Shown here in pieces: positions 20,577 through 29,668 of a stretch of 64,000 nt of DNA (position 1 is its first letter; each line of letters starts with the position of its first letter). The stretch comes from Pseudoalteromonas sp. MMG007 (GTDB lineage Bacteria; Pseudomonadota; Gammaproteobacteria; Enterobacterales; Alteromonadaceae), in the NCBI RefSeq assembly GCF_018100985.1, contig NZ_JAGJEI010000007.1, forward strand, positions 1-64,000, in the 5' to 3' direction. Below the pieces are notes generated by a model. The model saw nothing but the letters and a program-made list of their open reading frames with translations. It searched no databases and was not told where the DNA came from. The position numbers and the translations under genes are program-made.

Positions 20577-21491
20577 TTAAAGTGTTTTAATAAAGTTAAG
20601 TGCGCTTTTAATAACCGCTACCTGCGCTAATATACATTCTTCATCTGTTGCAGTTGGGCTATCTGGGTATACCTCTGTTGTAGTTACATAGAGGGCGTCT
20701 GTAAAGCCCATACATAAACCTAAATCGCGAGCCGCATAGTTAATAACGCCAAATTGCTCTTGGGGTACGCCAATAAGCTGATTATTTTCATCGCTTGGCG
20801 CGATATGAGTAACCTTTGCTACCTCTTCGATAATTATTTTTTGAAATTCAGGCTCAGGTTTATTGGTATCGGCCACTAAATAAAAACCATCAGGTATGTT
20901 CCAATTAGTGTTTGTAGTGCCTTCTCGTGCTGCAAGTGCAGGTCTAAATTCGCTGTTATCACTGTCAGTAGTCTCATGAAGGTCAATATGCGCTGTAAGC
21001 TCTAAATCAAGAGACTTAACATACGCCATAATCGCAGCCGATTCTGGCGCTGGGCTATTTTCATAAAACGAGCGGTTAGGATCAATGGCCGCAGGGTTCC
21101 AGCGGTTAATTGTTTCGTATCCCCAAGGGCTAATGCATGGGGCAATAACAATGTTAAAGTGATCTGTATAATTTAAAGCAGTGGTTTTAGCAAACCTAAG
21201 TGCGCCATGTACGCCACTGGTTTCGTAGCCGTGCACACCACCAGTGATTAAAATAGTCGGTTTGTTTTTATCTAACTGAGGTGTTTTTAGCACATATAAA
21301 GGGTAGGTACCCGCAGCGTAATTAAGCTCGCCGTATTGCTCAACAGTTAATAAATTTTTTAGCTCGTTAATTAAAGACACAACGTCATTTTGGTAGCTGC
21401 GTTTAATGCTTTGGCTTTTTAACCACTGGTCTTTATCGTTGTTATTCCATTTAATGCCAGGTGTGCCAATAGGGTAGGTGCTATGAGTCAT
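20577..21491 (-). CDS. M14 family metallopeptidase, AstE/aspartoacylase-like
   Basis: 304 residues with no signal peptide. GGVHGYETSG supplies the first two zinc ligands (HxxE) and AHIDLHETTD the third His, as in the succinylglutamate desuccinylase/aspartoacylase branch of M14. NRWNPAAIDPNRSF resembles the substrate-carboxylate-binding Asn-Arg pair. It probably hydrolyses an amide or peptide bond of a small N-acylated or dipeptide-like substrate; the identity is not readable. The ast operon genes are absent nearby, so it is not assigned as AstE. Confidence 0.82.
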   Translation of the reverse strand: MTHSTYPIGTPGIKWNNNDKDQWLKSQSIKRSYQNDVVSLINELKNLLTVEQYGELNYAAGTYPLYVLKTPQLDKNKPTILITGGVHGYETSGVHGALRFAKTTALNYTDHFNIVIAPCISPWGYETINRWNPAAIDPNRSFYENSPAPESAAIMAYVKSLDLELTAHIDLHETTDSDNSEFRPALAAREGTTNTNWNIPDGFYLVADTNKPEPEFQKIIIEEVAKVTHIAPSDENNQLIGVPQEQFGVINYAARDLGLCMGFTDALYVTTTEVYPDSPTATDEECILAQVAVIKSALNFIKTL

Positions 21492-21603
21492 AATTAACCT
21501 TTATGTAGTACTAATGCATTTGCTTTTTATAAAAAAGGGCAGTGCAATGAGTAAAATTACTTAATAAAGGCATAGCTTAACGCTGAGTAAAATAGCGTGC
21601 AAA

Positions 21604-22341
21604 TTAAAACGTTAAAGTCATGTTTTTAATAGCACGAGACTGCTGGGCTTTAATGTAGCTTTGATCTGTAAACTCATCAGCAATATTACCAAAGCGCTCT
21701 CGTATTACGCTAAGCGTTAAATTACATGGCTTACTTTTATCTATCTGTATGTTTTTAAACATATCAAGATTTTCAAGGGGGATTTCAAGGTGTGACGAAG
21801 AAAGCTCTAAGGTGCCAGATTGAATAAGCGAGTCGTTACTTAACGTTATACAGCGACTAGTTAGCTCTACATAGCTTGTACTATTAGGATCTGTTCCATC
21901 AAGCTGTAAAGTTAACGTACTATCAATCTTAAATGGTTGCTCATTACTTGGCGTTAAAATAATAAAGTTTAGTGGAAGTTCTACGTTTGAGCTTGCACTT
22001 ATGCCATTACTACGCCCAAATATTATATTAAATAGTTGATTATCGTCAGTTGTGTTTATATAAGCTTGGTAGTCATCATCTAAAAATTCGGTATCTTTTT
22101 TAAGTGTTACAACGCTACTATTGAAAGCGGCTTGTAGCGTATCAGAGTCAGTTAATGTAACGTTAGAGCCAGTAATATCATTAACGTTTAGCTCGGCATT
22201 AATACGCGTTTTACTGCCATCAGACACCAAGTTAAATCCAGCCCAAATTTCTTTTGTTTCTACTAGGTCTGATTCAGTTTCTGAATTACAGGCACATAAA
22301 GCTAAAATGAGTGCTGCAGACATAACGCATTTTTTAAACAT
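21604..22341 (-). CDS. hypothetical lipoprotein
   Basis: About 245 residues. I take the ATG at 22341, which has AAGGAG upstream; an earlier in-frame start adds 13 unlikely residues. The signal is followed by the lipobox LCAC. The mature protein is Thr/Ser/Asn-rich and beta-like, with two Cys in the second half (SRCITLS, KPCNLTL) that may form a disulfide. I do not recognise the family. It is probably a periplasmic or surface lipoprotein. Confidence 0.65.
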   Translation of the reverse strand: MFKKCVMSAALILALCACNSETESDLVETKEIWAGFNLVSDGSKTRINAELNVNDITGSNVTLTDSDTLQAAFNSSVVTLKKDTEFLDDDYQAYINTTDDNQLFNIIFGRSNGISASSNVELPLNFIILTPSNEQPFKIDSTLTLQLDGTDPNSTSYVELTSRCITLSNDSLIQSGTLELSSSHLEIPLENLDMFKNIQIDKSKPCNLTLSVIRERFGNIADEFTDQSYIKAQQSRAIKNMTLTF

Positions 22342-22543
22342 AATTAGCTCCTTTAATAGTATTAGCTTTAAACGTAACAATAGGTTAATTAGCTGTAATT
22401 TAATTGTGAGTTTGTATTATTGCATATCTAACTATCTATAAATGTTTAAATTTGTTAACGGGTGTAATAAAAAATTTAAATAATAGATCTAAATAGAATC
22501 TTAGCGTTTTATTAACGTATTAAAGCCAAGTTTACAACGCTAA

Positions 22544-25156
22544 ATGCAATCAAAAGAATATGTTACAATTAAACCAAAGCATGTATTGATATTGAGTATT
22601 ATGGCGCAGTATATCGCTACACCGAGTTGGCTAGGCCGTTTTTTTACCCGCATTAAATACGTAAGTATTGAGCAAACAGAACTAGTAGTGCACTTTAAAC
22701 ATGCGCAAACACGCCGCTTTTTAATTAAAGACTTCTATAATTTTGCCGTAGTAAGTAACCGCGTATTTAGTGCTAAAATAATCTTAAGCGACGATCGCAA
22801 CACATCCATTAGCTTTTTAAATAAAGCGCAAGCTCACGTCCTAAACTCTGCAATTAACAATCAGTTTTCGCAGTTGCTTGAACAAAAGGTTAACAACGCT
22901 AAAGCAGTATTAAAGCGTTATGCTTTAGATGAATTCTTACGTGATAGCTCCCTAAATACACTCAAAAACAATGTATTTATGCTATGTGGTCATTACAATA
23001 AAAGTAAAAATACATGGCTTGAGCATTTATCACCCGCCAGTATTAAATTTTTAAATATACTTAGTAGCACGCCTAATAATGCTCAAGCAGTGGCATTACT
23101 GCGCCAAAAATATGAGCAAAAACAACTGACTCTTAGAAATGATTTTTTTAATAAAATAGAATCTAATCCACTCACTACAGAGCAGCGTTTAGCGGTAATA
23201 CGCGATAACGATAAAAACCTAGTGTTAGCCGCTGCGGGTACAGGTAAAACATCTGTCATGGTGGCAAAAGCATTAAATTTAATAACCAGTGACATTGCAA
23301 AACCTGAGCAAATTTTAGTGTTAGCGTACAACAAAAGCGCTGCTAACGAACTTAAAGAGCGCTTTATTAAACGCGCGGTACAGGCAAAATTACCCTGTAA
23401 AACACCGACAATTTTAACGTTTCATGGTTTGGGTCTAAAGTTATTACAAAGTGCAAAAAAATCGGTTGAACTGTCAAAATTTGCAACCGATCCAATATTA
23501 TTAAATGGTTGGCTTACCCAGTGGGTGAGCAAAAAACTACAAGCAGACCCTAAATTTTTAAAAACATTTGTAGATTTGCTGCACGAGCCTATAGATATAT
23601 TTAGCTTTAATAATAATGCAGAGTATGAGCGATACGTGCGCGGCAATGAATATAGCAGCTTAGCGGGTCATAAAGTTAAAGGTTACCAAGAACTGTTAAT
23701 TTCTAATTGGTTGCATTTACACTCTGTACCGCATAGGTATGAAGCGACTTACCAGCCTAATAATACTTTGCAGCTGCAAAGCAGATACCAACCAAGTTTT
23801 TACATTTCGCAATACAATTTATATTTAGATCATTTTGAAATTGATAGACGTGGTAATACGCGTGCCGACATAGATAAAAAACACTATATTGAGCAAATAG
23901 CGTTTAAACGTAAACTACATAAGCAAAATGGTACTACGTTACTTGAAACCTTTCACTATAACTGGCTTGAGGGAAAGCTTGAACAAACCTTAGCTAAACA
24001 ACTAAAGCACCATAATGTTGAGCTTGTGCCTTTGAGTAGTGACAAAATATTTCATACCTTAAATAACTCTGGGCAATTACAACAAGGGGTTGATAAATAC
24101 ATAAAATGTTTGCAAGCCATTAGGGTAGAGCAATTATCTCACCAGCAAATAGAGCAGCGAATAAAGCAAAGCGGTATTAAAAACTATAAGCAATATGCGG
24201 CCTTTTTAATGCAAATTCACGATGCGTATGTAAATGAACTAAGCACTCACAATAGTATTGATTTTGACGATATGATTATTCAAGCAACTAAGGCTGTAAA
24301 AAATGGGGATTTTAATGTTTCATGGAGCCATATTTTAGTTGATGAGTTTCAGGATATATCAAGCGCGCGGATGGCGTTTTTAAATGCAATTATTAAACAC
24401 GGCAATGGGATACGCTTTACAGCTGTGGGCGATGACTGGCAGGCTATTTATAGGTTCTCGGGTGGTAATTTAGCGCTAACAACACAATTTAACGAGCTTG
24501 TAGGTAACCATTCTCTTACTATGCTACAAAAAACATTTAGGTATAACAACAGCATAAGTGATGTGGCAGGGCGCTTTGTAATGCAAAACCCAGAGCAATA
24601 TAAAAAACACATTATTACCCACACTCAAGTAATTGCACCGCAAGTTATTTTACTCGACGACTTATACCAAGGGACTAAATCAATCGAGATAAAAGTACAG
24701 CAAACAATACGTACCATCGAAAAAAATGACGCCTCAGCCAGTATTGCCATACTTAGCCGATATCGATACATGCTAAACGGTGTTCAACAGCATTTAAAAG
24801 GTAAAAAACACACTAACCCACTTTATTTTTGGACGCTGCACAGCGCAAAGGGACTCGAGGCCGATTACTGTATTATTATTGGTTTTGAGCAAGGTAAGTT
24901 AGGGTTTCCAAGTGATAACCAAAATAATTTGCTGGTGGAGTCGTTATTACCAAAGCAAGATAGCTTTACTCATTCACAAGAGCGCCGATTACTATATGTA
25001 GGTATTACGCGCGCAAAGCATAAAAGTTACTTAATTGCTGATCCTTACGCTTGCTCAGCGTTTGTTAAAGAGCTCATTAACGACGACTACCCCATTCATA
25101 TAGCATCTGATCTTTTCAAAAAATCGCAATTGCAGCAAAGACAATGTGTAACGTGA
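22544..25156 (+). CDS. helD: DNA helicase IV-like UvrD-family helicase, C-terminally truncated
   Basis: An 870-residue superfamily 1A 3'-5' DNA helicase resembling E. coli HelD. The HelD-type N-terminal domain (about 1-190) is followed by Walker A AAAGTGKTS (about 230), Walker B ILVDEFQDIS, DDWQAIYRFSGG, and motifs TLHSAKG and RRLLYVGITRAKH. The central region is longer than in E. coli, with an inserted segment of about 130 residues (about 360-490) that looks nuclease-like or zinc-free accessory. The reading frame stops at TGA 25154-25156, but the same frame then runs on for 102 codons encoding zinc ribbons (next entry), so the annotated C terminus is probably not the ancestral one. Confidence 0.85.
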   Translation: MQSKEYVTIKPKHVLILSIMAQYIATPSWLGRFFTRIKYVSIEQTELVVHFKHAQTRRFLIKDFYNFAVVSNRVFSAKIILSDDRNTSISFLNKAQAHVLNSAINNQFSQLLEQKVNNAKAVLKRYALDEFLRDSSLNTLKNNVFMLCGHYNKSKNTWLEHLSPASIKFLNILSSTPNNAQAVALLRQKYEQKQLTLRNDFFNKIESNPLTTEQRLAVIRDNDKNLVLAAAGTGKTSVMVAKALNLITSDIAKPEQILVLAYNKSAANELKERFIKRAVQAKLPCKTPTILTFHGLGLKLLQSAKKSVELSKFATDPILLNGWLTQWVSKKLQADPKFLKTFVDLLHEPIDIFSFNNNAEYERYVRGNEYSSLAGHKVKGYQELLISNWLHLHSVPHRYEATYQPNNTLQLQSRYQPSFYISQYNLYLDHFEIDRRGNTRADIDKKHYIEQIAFKRKLHKQNGTTLLETFHYNWLEGKLEQTLAKQLKHHNVELVPLSSDKIFHTLNNSGQLQQGVDKYIKCLQAIRVEQLSHQQIEQRIKQSGIKNYKQYAAFLMQIHDAYVNELSTHNSIDFDDMIIQATKAVKNGDFNVSWSHILVDEFQDISSARMAFLNAIIKHGNGIRFTAVGDDWQAIYRFSGGNLALTTQFNELVGNHSLTMLQKTFRYNNSISDVAGRFVMQNPEQYKKHIITHTQVIAPQVILLDDLYQGTKSIEIKVQQTIRTIEKNDASASIAILSRYRYMLNGVQQHLKGKKHTNPLYFWTLHSAKGLEADYCIIIGFEQGKLGFPSDNQNNLLVESLLPKQDSFTHSQERRLLYVGITRAKHKSYLIADPYACSAFVKELINDDYPIHIASDLFKKSQLQQRQCVT

Positions 25157-25465
25157 AGTGATGGATTAGTTACACCTAAATCGGGTAAATACGGCGACGA
25201 CTTTAGCTGCACTAATACTCAGCTGTGTAAGACCAACTTTAGAGTATGTAAAAGCTGTAAAAGTCCATCGGTTGATCAAGCTACACATTCCCAATGTACA
25301 AACCATGAGTGCCAAGCACGCCAACCTATTTGTGAAAAATGTGGACGCGAAATGCGCTTACTTCAGTCAAAGCATGGTGAGTTTTTAGGATGCAGCGGAT
25401 ATGCTTTAAAAGAGCACAACTGTAAAAATACCCGAAAAGTAAAAAATAATGCATTTTCTAATTAA
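25157..25465 (+). pseudogene. in-frame zinc-ribbon tail of the helicase beyond a UGA codon
   Basis: Directly after the helicase TGA, the same frame stays open for 102 codons to TAA 25463-25465. It encodes three topoisomerase-type zinc ribbons: CVT-[UGA]-SDGL...YGDDFSC-x5-C, then CKSC...C-x4-C, then CEKC...HGEFLGC...C. Read through, the UGA stands exactly where the second Cys of the first CxxC pair should be. The simplest reading is a Cys-to-stop point mutation with the downstream part not yet decayed. UGA recoding is a less likely alternative. Confidence 0.75.
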
Positions 25466-25557
25466 TCGAACTTAAAGTTAGTAATGCATCGTATTTGTTT
25501 GATTTTAACGATTTTAAAATGTTTAATTAACTATTGAGCTTTTACTTTTTATTAATT

Positions 25558-27828
25558 ATGCATTTTCTTAATAAGTACTTTTTGCTGTCTGATCACTATA
25601 CCCATGACAATGAGGTTACTCATTGGCGGGTTAGCGCATTGCGTATTATTTCCACCTTAGTGATGTTGCTATGCTTTGGCGTAGCGTGGCATACATTCAC
25701 AACGGCTGTAGAGCTTGACCTACTTCACATAGTAGTACTTACCTTTAGCTTTTTAACTATTTCTGCCGGTTTAGTCTTAGCCAGCAAGCGTTTTTATAAG
25801 CAAAGTGCGCATGCTTTGTTAGCTGCGATTGTAATTTCCAGTCTTTGTATGAACTTATTTTTAACCGATCTGGAGCTTGCTAAAGTGGGCTCTATGTTTA
25901 TGTATTCCTGTCCCATAATTGCACTGATGCTAATTGGTAACCGAACGGCCATAGTTTACGCCGTACTAAATACAGTCCCGTTTTATATGATTATTAATAA
26001 TATAGACCTATCAAGTGTTACGGGTATAGCTCAGCAGCTCCCAAGCGCAAATTTGTATATAACCGGGCTTATATTCTTATTTTTTAATATCTGTATTCCG
26101 TTAGCAGTGGCCAGGACAATCGTCGCTGCAAAGCGATTAAATAAGTCGATGAGTGTGGCCAACTCACTATTAATAGATAAAAACGAGTTATACAAAACAT
26201 TTTTTACCGAGTCAGATAAAGCTAAAATTATTGTTGATGAACATTTTAATATTACCGATGCCAATAGGTGCGCCGACAATTTGTTTGCTGTCAATAAAAA
26301 GCAGATAAGTAAGGGCATTAATATAACGTCGTTAGTTCCTGAGCTAAACCTTAAAACAAATAATATGAGCCAGGTTCTACAGCATAAAAGACGATTTTTA
26401 AGGGCTAATTACTCACTAGCCATGAATAAAAATTATCGGGTGTTTGAATTTTATGACTGTACTCAAGAGCAAATAATTAAGCAAAATTTAGCCAATATGG
26501 AGCAAGAAAACAAACGGCTAAAATACCGCAACCCACAAACAAAGCTCCCTAATAAACATTGGTTCGAAATGCAATGTGATCGCTTAATTACTAAATATCA
26601 ACGCGGCTTTTATATTGTTGTTACGCAAACAGCTAATAGTGAATATTTAAAATTAAAACTTGCGCAGCAAGACTCTCAGGCACTTTTAATTAATGCATAC
26701 AAACGTTTAAAAATAATGCCAGAGGGGCCTTTTTTGTGTGCACATATTGGCGCAGGTAAGCTTGCTCTTATTATTGGTACTCAATCACATGAAGAGTTAA
26801 AAGCTAAAATTTTACCAAGTATTAAGCATACGCTCGACGAAACATACAAAATTAACAATGAGCGCTGCCAGCAAAATTTTATGTTTGGTTATGCATGTTA
26901 CCCGCAGCATGGGCAAAACAGTGCTGAGGTACTTACTAATGCAAGTAGTGCACTTAAACATGCTAATAAAAGCGAGCCTTTAAGTGGCTATGATGAAAAG
27001 CTTTCACAGGCTTTTTTAGAAAAGTATGAAATATCAATGCTCCTCGACGAAGCACTTTTACAAGGCGACTTGAATGTACATTATCAGCCTAAAGTAACTG
27101 CAAGTGGCGAGTGTATCGGCTTAGAGGCACTTGCTCGTTGGGATAGCCCTATACTTGGTGTTGTATCGCCAAGTGTGTTTATTCCTATCGCTGAAGAGTA
27201 CGCAATGGTTAGCCGATTAACTGATCTAATTATTCAAAAAGTATGTTCGCAAATAGCCGATTGGAGTCAAAAAGGGTTACCCACTGTACCAGTGGCAATT
27301 AATATTTCACTGCTTGATTTTAGCCAAGCCGACTTCATGTCGAAGCTAGTGAAATACTTAGCTGATTTTAATATAAAGCCCCACCAAATAGAGTTAGAGC
27401 TGACCGAAACATCATTAGAGGCAAACCAGGCGCACTCATTAGAGCTAATGAATACACTGCAGTCGTGGGGTTTTATTATTTCGGTGGATGATTTTGGTGT
27501 TGGTTATTCTAATATAGCGCGTCTTGCGGAGTACCCAATAAATAAGTTAAAACTAGACCGTTCTTTAATTAGTCAAGTAACTACCTCTTCAAGGCAAAAG
27601 AGCTTAGTAAAAGCGGTGCACGTTATGTGTGAAGAGCTAGATATTAAATGTGTCGCTGAGGGCATAGAAACACCAGAGCAAGTCGCCATAATGGCACAAA
27701 TGGGATGTAAAGAATTTCAGGGTTTTTACTTTGCCAAACCAATGCCGGCTAAAAAATTAGAGACGCATATTAATCGCGAAGGGTTAATGTTCAGCCATGC
27801 TAGGCCTAAAGAGTCAAACACCATTTAA
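25558..27828 (+). CDS. membrane EAL-domain protein with degenerate GGDEF (c-di-GMP signalling)
   Basis: About 756 residues from ATG 25558; the in-frame TTG at 25534 is less likely. About five or six N-terminal membrane segments (about 25-195) are followed by a PAS-like region (about 210-310). A GGDEF-like domain whose signature is replaced (IGAGKLALI) comes next, then an EAL domain with GLEALARWDSP, DDFGVGYSN and EGIETPEQ intact. The likely role is c-di-GMP phosphodiesterase at the inner membrane, with the GGDEF part regulatory. It lies 92 bp after the helicase tail. Confidence 0.87.
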   Translation: MHFLNKYFLLSDHYTHDNEVTHWRVSALRIISTLVMLLCFGVAWHTFTTAVELDLLHIVVLTFSFLTISAGLVLASKRFYKQSAHALLAAIVISSLCMNLFLTDLELAKVGSMFMYSCPIIALMLIGNRTAIVYAVLNTVPFYMIINNIDLSSVTGIAQQLPSANLYITGLIFLFFNICIPLAVARTIVAAKRLNKSMSVANSLLIDKNELYKTFFTESDKAKIIVDEHFNITDANRCADNLFAVNKKQISKGINITSLVPELNLKTNNMSQVLQHKRRFLRANYSLAMNKNYRVFEFYDCTQEQIIKQNLANMEQENKRLKYRNPQTKLPNKHWFEMQCDRLITKYQRGFYIVVTQTANSEYLKLKLAQQDSQALLINAYKRLKIMPEGPFLCAHIGAGKLALIIGTQSHEELKAKILPSIKHTLDETYKINNERCQQNFMFGYACYPQHGQNSAEVLTNASSALKHANKSEPLSGYDEKLSQAFLEKYEISMLLDEALLQGDLNVHYQPKVTASGECIGLEALARWDSPILGVVSPSVFIPIAEEYAMVSRLTDLIIQKVCSQIADWSQKGLPTVPVAINISLLDFSQADFMSKLVKYLADFNIKPHQIELELTETSLEANQAHSLELMNTLQSWGFIISVDDFGVGYSNIARLAEYPINKLKLDRSLISQVTTSSRQKSLVKAVHVMCEELDIKCVAEGIETPEQVAIMAQMGCKEFQGFYFAKPMPAKKLETHINREGLMFSHARPKESNTI

Positions 27829-27859
27829 TATAAATTTTATTAAATGGTGTTTAGTATTT

Positions 27860-28009
27860 AACCTGAGCTCTGGATAATAAATCTATCTCTCGCAGCTATT
27901 GACCTGTAAATTCGCCTTGTTTTCACTGAAACTCTCTGCCTAGAGAAAATAAACTTAAATATCATTATGATAAAATACGTTAGTAAATCTCTTAACCAGA
28001 GTTCAGGTT
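27860..28009. mobile_element. MITE-like element, 150 bp
   Basis: Terminal inverted repeats of 14 bp, AACCTGAGCTCTGG at 27860-27873 and CCAGAGTTCAGGTT at 27996-28009, differ at one position. They are flanked by a possible 4-bp target duplication, ATTT (27856-27859 and 28010-28013). The interior is AT-rich with no open frame. It lies between the EAL gene and a convergent lipoprotein gene. The parent transposase is not in the window. Confidence 0.6.
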
Positions 28010-28019
28010 ATTTAAATGC

Positions 28020-28421
28020 TCAGTTACAAAGCTTTTGAGCATTTGCAGTAACCTCGCATTTTTGCGCTTTTTTAGCCTGCCAATGCTGTATGTCTGATTG
28101 CGCTGTACAGCCTACATCTTCAATTAAGGCTGAGTTTTTATCACACAAAAGTAATACCGCATTATTTTTTTGAACGTCAACGATAAGTGTATATGTGTCA
28201 AAAGGTGCAAGCTTGCTTAAATCGTTATTTATAGCGGCCATTAACAGGGCATCGGTTGACTCAAATTTTGTATCACTAAATTTTAATGTGCCATCCACCG
28301 CAGTAGCTATATCTTTTAATTGTGAGGCGAGGTCGCTCATTAGCTCAGGGCTTTTGTTTTGCGATGAAGTCGTGCATCCCATTGCCAAAATTAATAATGT
28401 GGCTAAAAGTGAGTGTTTCAT
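28020..28421 (-). CDS. small hypothetical lipoprotein
   Basis: 133 residues with a signal and a lipobox-like LAMGC (Cys16). The mature part has Cys pairs near the end (LLCDKNS, VGCTAQ, KCEVTANAQKLC) that may form disulfides. I do not recognise the family. It follows the phospholipase-like gene after 4 bp on the same strand, so the two are probably co-transcribed. The MITE-like element ends 11 bp past its stop codon. Confidence 0.65.
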   Translation of the reverse strand: MKHSLLATLLILAMGCTTSSQNKSPELMSDLASQLKDIATAVDGTLKFSDTKFESTDALLMAAINNDLSKLAPFDTYTLIVDVQKNNAVLLLCDKNSALIEDVGCTAQSDIQHWQAKKAQKCEVTANAQKLCN

Positions 28422-28425
28422 ATTA

Positions 28426-29343
28426 TTAATTCCATGCGGTTAAGTTATTTTGATCGTCGTAACCTGTGTCTAGATTCCAATTTTTAATAGCGTTTAGGTC
28501 GGTATCTAAAAATACAGCGTTAGTAATAATGCTTATGTAATGCTGAATATTTTTTACCGCAAAATCAAAAATAGCATCGTAATGCATAAGATTTTTAGGC
28601 GTATTTAATTGCTCAATATAAGTTGGGTCTATTTCATCAGGGCGAGGGTAAAATAAGCCCTTATCGGCAGCAACGTGCCTTGCAAATGCAAACAAGCGGT
28701 AGCTTTCTTCTACATTATTCACCACAGTCTGAAAACCTGTATGCCATGTATTAAAGTTTGGTGCATGTTTGTTATTATAATTAGGGTGAATGCTTGTTAG
28801 CGCATGCTGCCATATATTTATTATGTCAGGATCAAAATTTCCCAAGGAGTCAGTACACGACCCCATGTTATGTTTTATTCGATCGGCGTAGCCAATTTCA
28901 CCTAAATTTAAGCGTTGCCATATATAGGCATCTTGATTCATTTCGCAGGTTCTGTGCGCGGTTTTATTTTGCTCATACGGGCCTACCTTTAACTCAACAA
29001 CGGGGTGAATTGTAATATCGGCTGCAACATGTGCCATATAACCACACAGCCATGCAAAACACTTTTCAAATGCCTCGCCGTTTAATGTTTTACAATACTC
29101 AACCATTACTTTTATCAAATCGCCTGTGCGCTCGTAATGCATTAAATCGGCCCATGCATTTTGCGAGGCTTGCGCTATTGCTAAATAAGGGTAGTCGGGG
29201 GCTACACAGCCAAGCTCAACATAGGCTTGGCGCTGAGTCAAAATTAGCTTAGCTTTGTTAGGAATATCGATGTTTGTGAGAGAATTCGTTTCGGTTGCAA
29301 TATTAGCCGCCGTTATATGGGCAAAAGCACCTGGCATTGTCAT
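28426..29343 (-). CDS. zinc-dependent phospholipase C family protein
   Basis: 305 residues, helical. The start MPGAFAHITAA, the segment LGCVAPDYPYL and the His/Asp-rich CGYMAHVAADITIHPVVE match the bacterial zinc-dependent phospholipase C-like family, in which His and Asp residues bind a tri-zinc site. No signal peptide is visible, so an exported toxin role is not supported; an intracellular hydrolase of phosphoesters is more likely. It is co-transcribed with the lipoprotein gene behind it. Confidence 0.75.
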   Translation of the reverse strand: MTMPGAFAHITAANIATETNSLTNIDIPNKAKLILTQRQAYVELGCVAPDYPYLAIAQASQNAWADLMHYERTGDLIKVMVEYCKTLNGEAFEKCFAWLCGYMAHVAADITIHPVVELKVGPYEQNKTAHRTCEMNQDAYIWQRLNLGEIGYADRIKHNMGSCTDSLGNFDPDIINIWQHALTSIHPNYNNKHAPNFNTWHTGFQTVVNNVEESYRLFAFARHVAADKGLFYPRPDEIDPTYIEQLNTPKNLMHYDAIFDFAVKNIQHYISIITNAVFLDTDLNAIKNWNLDTGYDDQNNLTAWN

Positions 29344-29668
29344 ATCCTTATGGTTTTAAGAGTACTTACCTTAACATAAGTAATACATATACATCAGAGG
29401 CGTAGTTTTTCAATTGGTTTAAATACCCTAGATAGAAAATCTAGCTCCTCATTAGAAAAGTCCATATTTCACTTTCGTCATAATAAAAAATCCACGCTAT
29501 TTTAAATATTGCATTTGGTCAATAAACTAATTGTTTTAACTTGCTTAGTTTTTTATTACCTAAATGAAAATCAAAAATACTAGAACTCTTCTTTTAAATA
29601 GGTATTTAGCCAACGTTAGCATACTGATAAACTAAATAAATATTACTAGTAACACTATAGAGAATTTT
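29344..29668. other. intergenic region between divergent genes
   Basis: 325 bp of AT-rich DNA between the divergent phospholipase-like and cyanophycinase-like genes. It must hold both promoters. A small hairpin, CTAGAT / ATCTAG, lies near 29428-29443. I see no RNA gene or open frame. Confidence 0.4.

Noticed and set aside
25154-25156. Selenocysteine codon in the helicase as the primary explanation
   Set aside because: The position is suggestive, but no clear SECIS hairpin follows closely, and a Cys-to-stop mutation is simpler. Kept only as an alternative.
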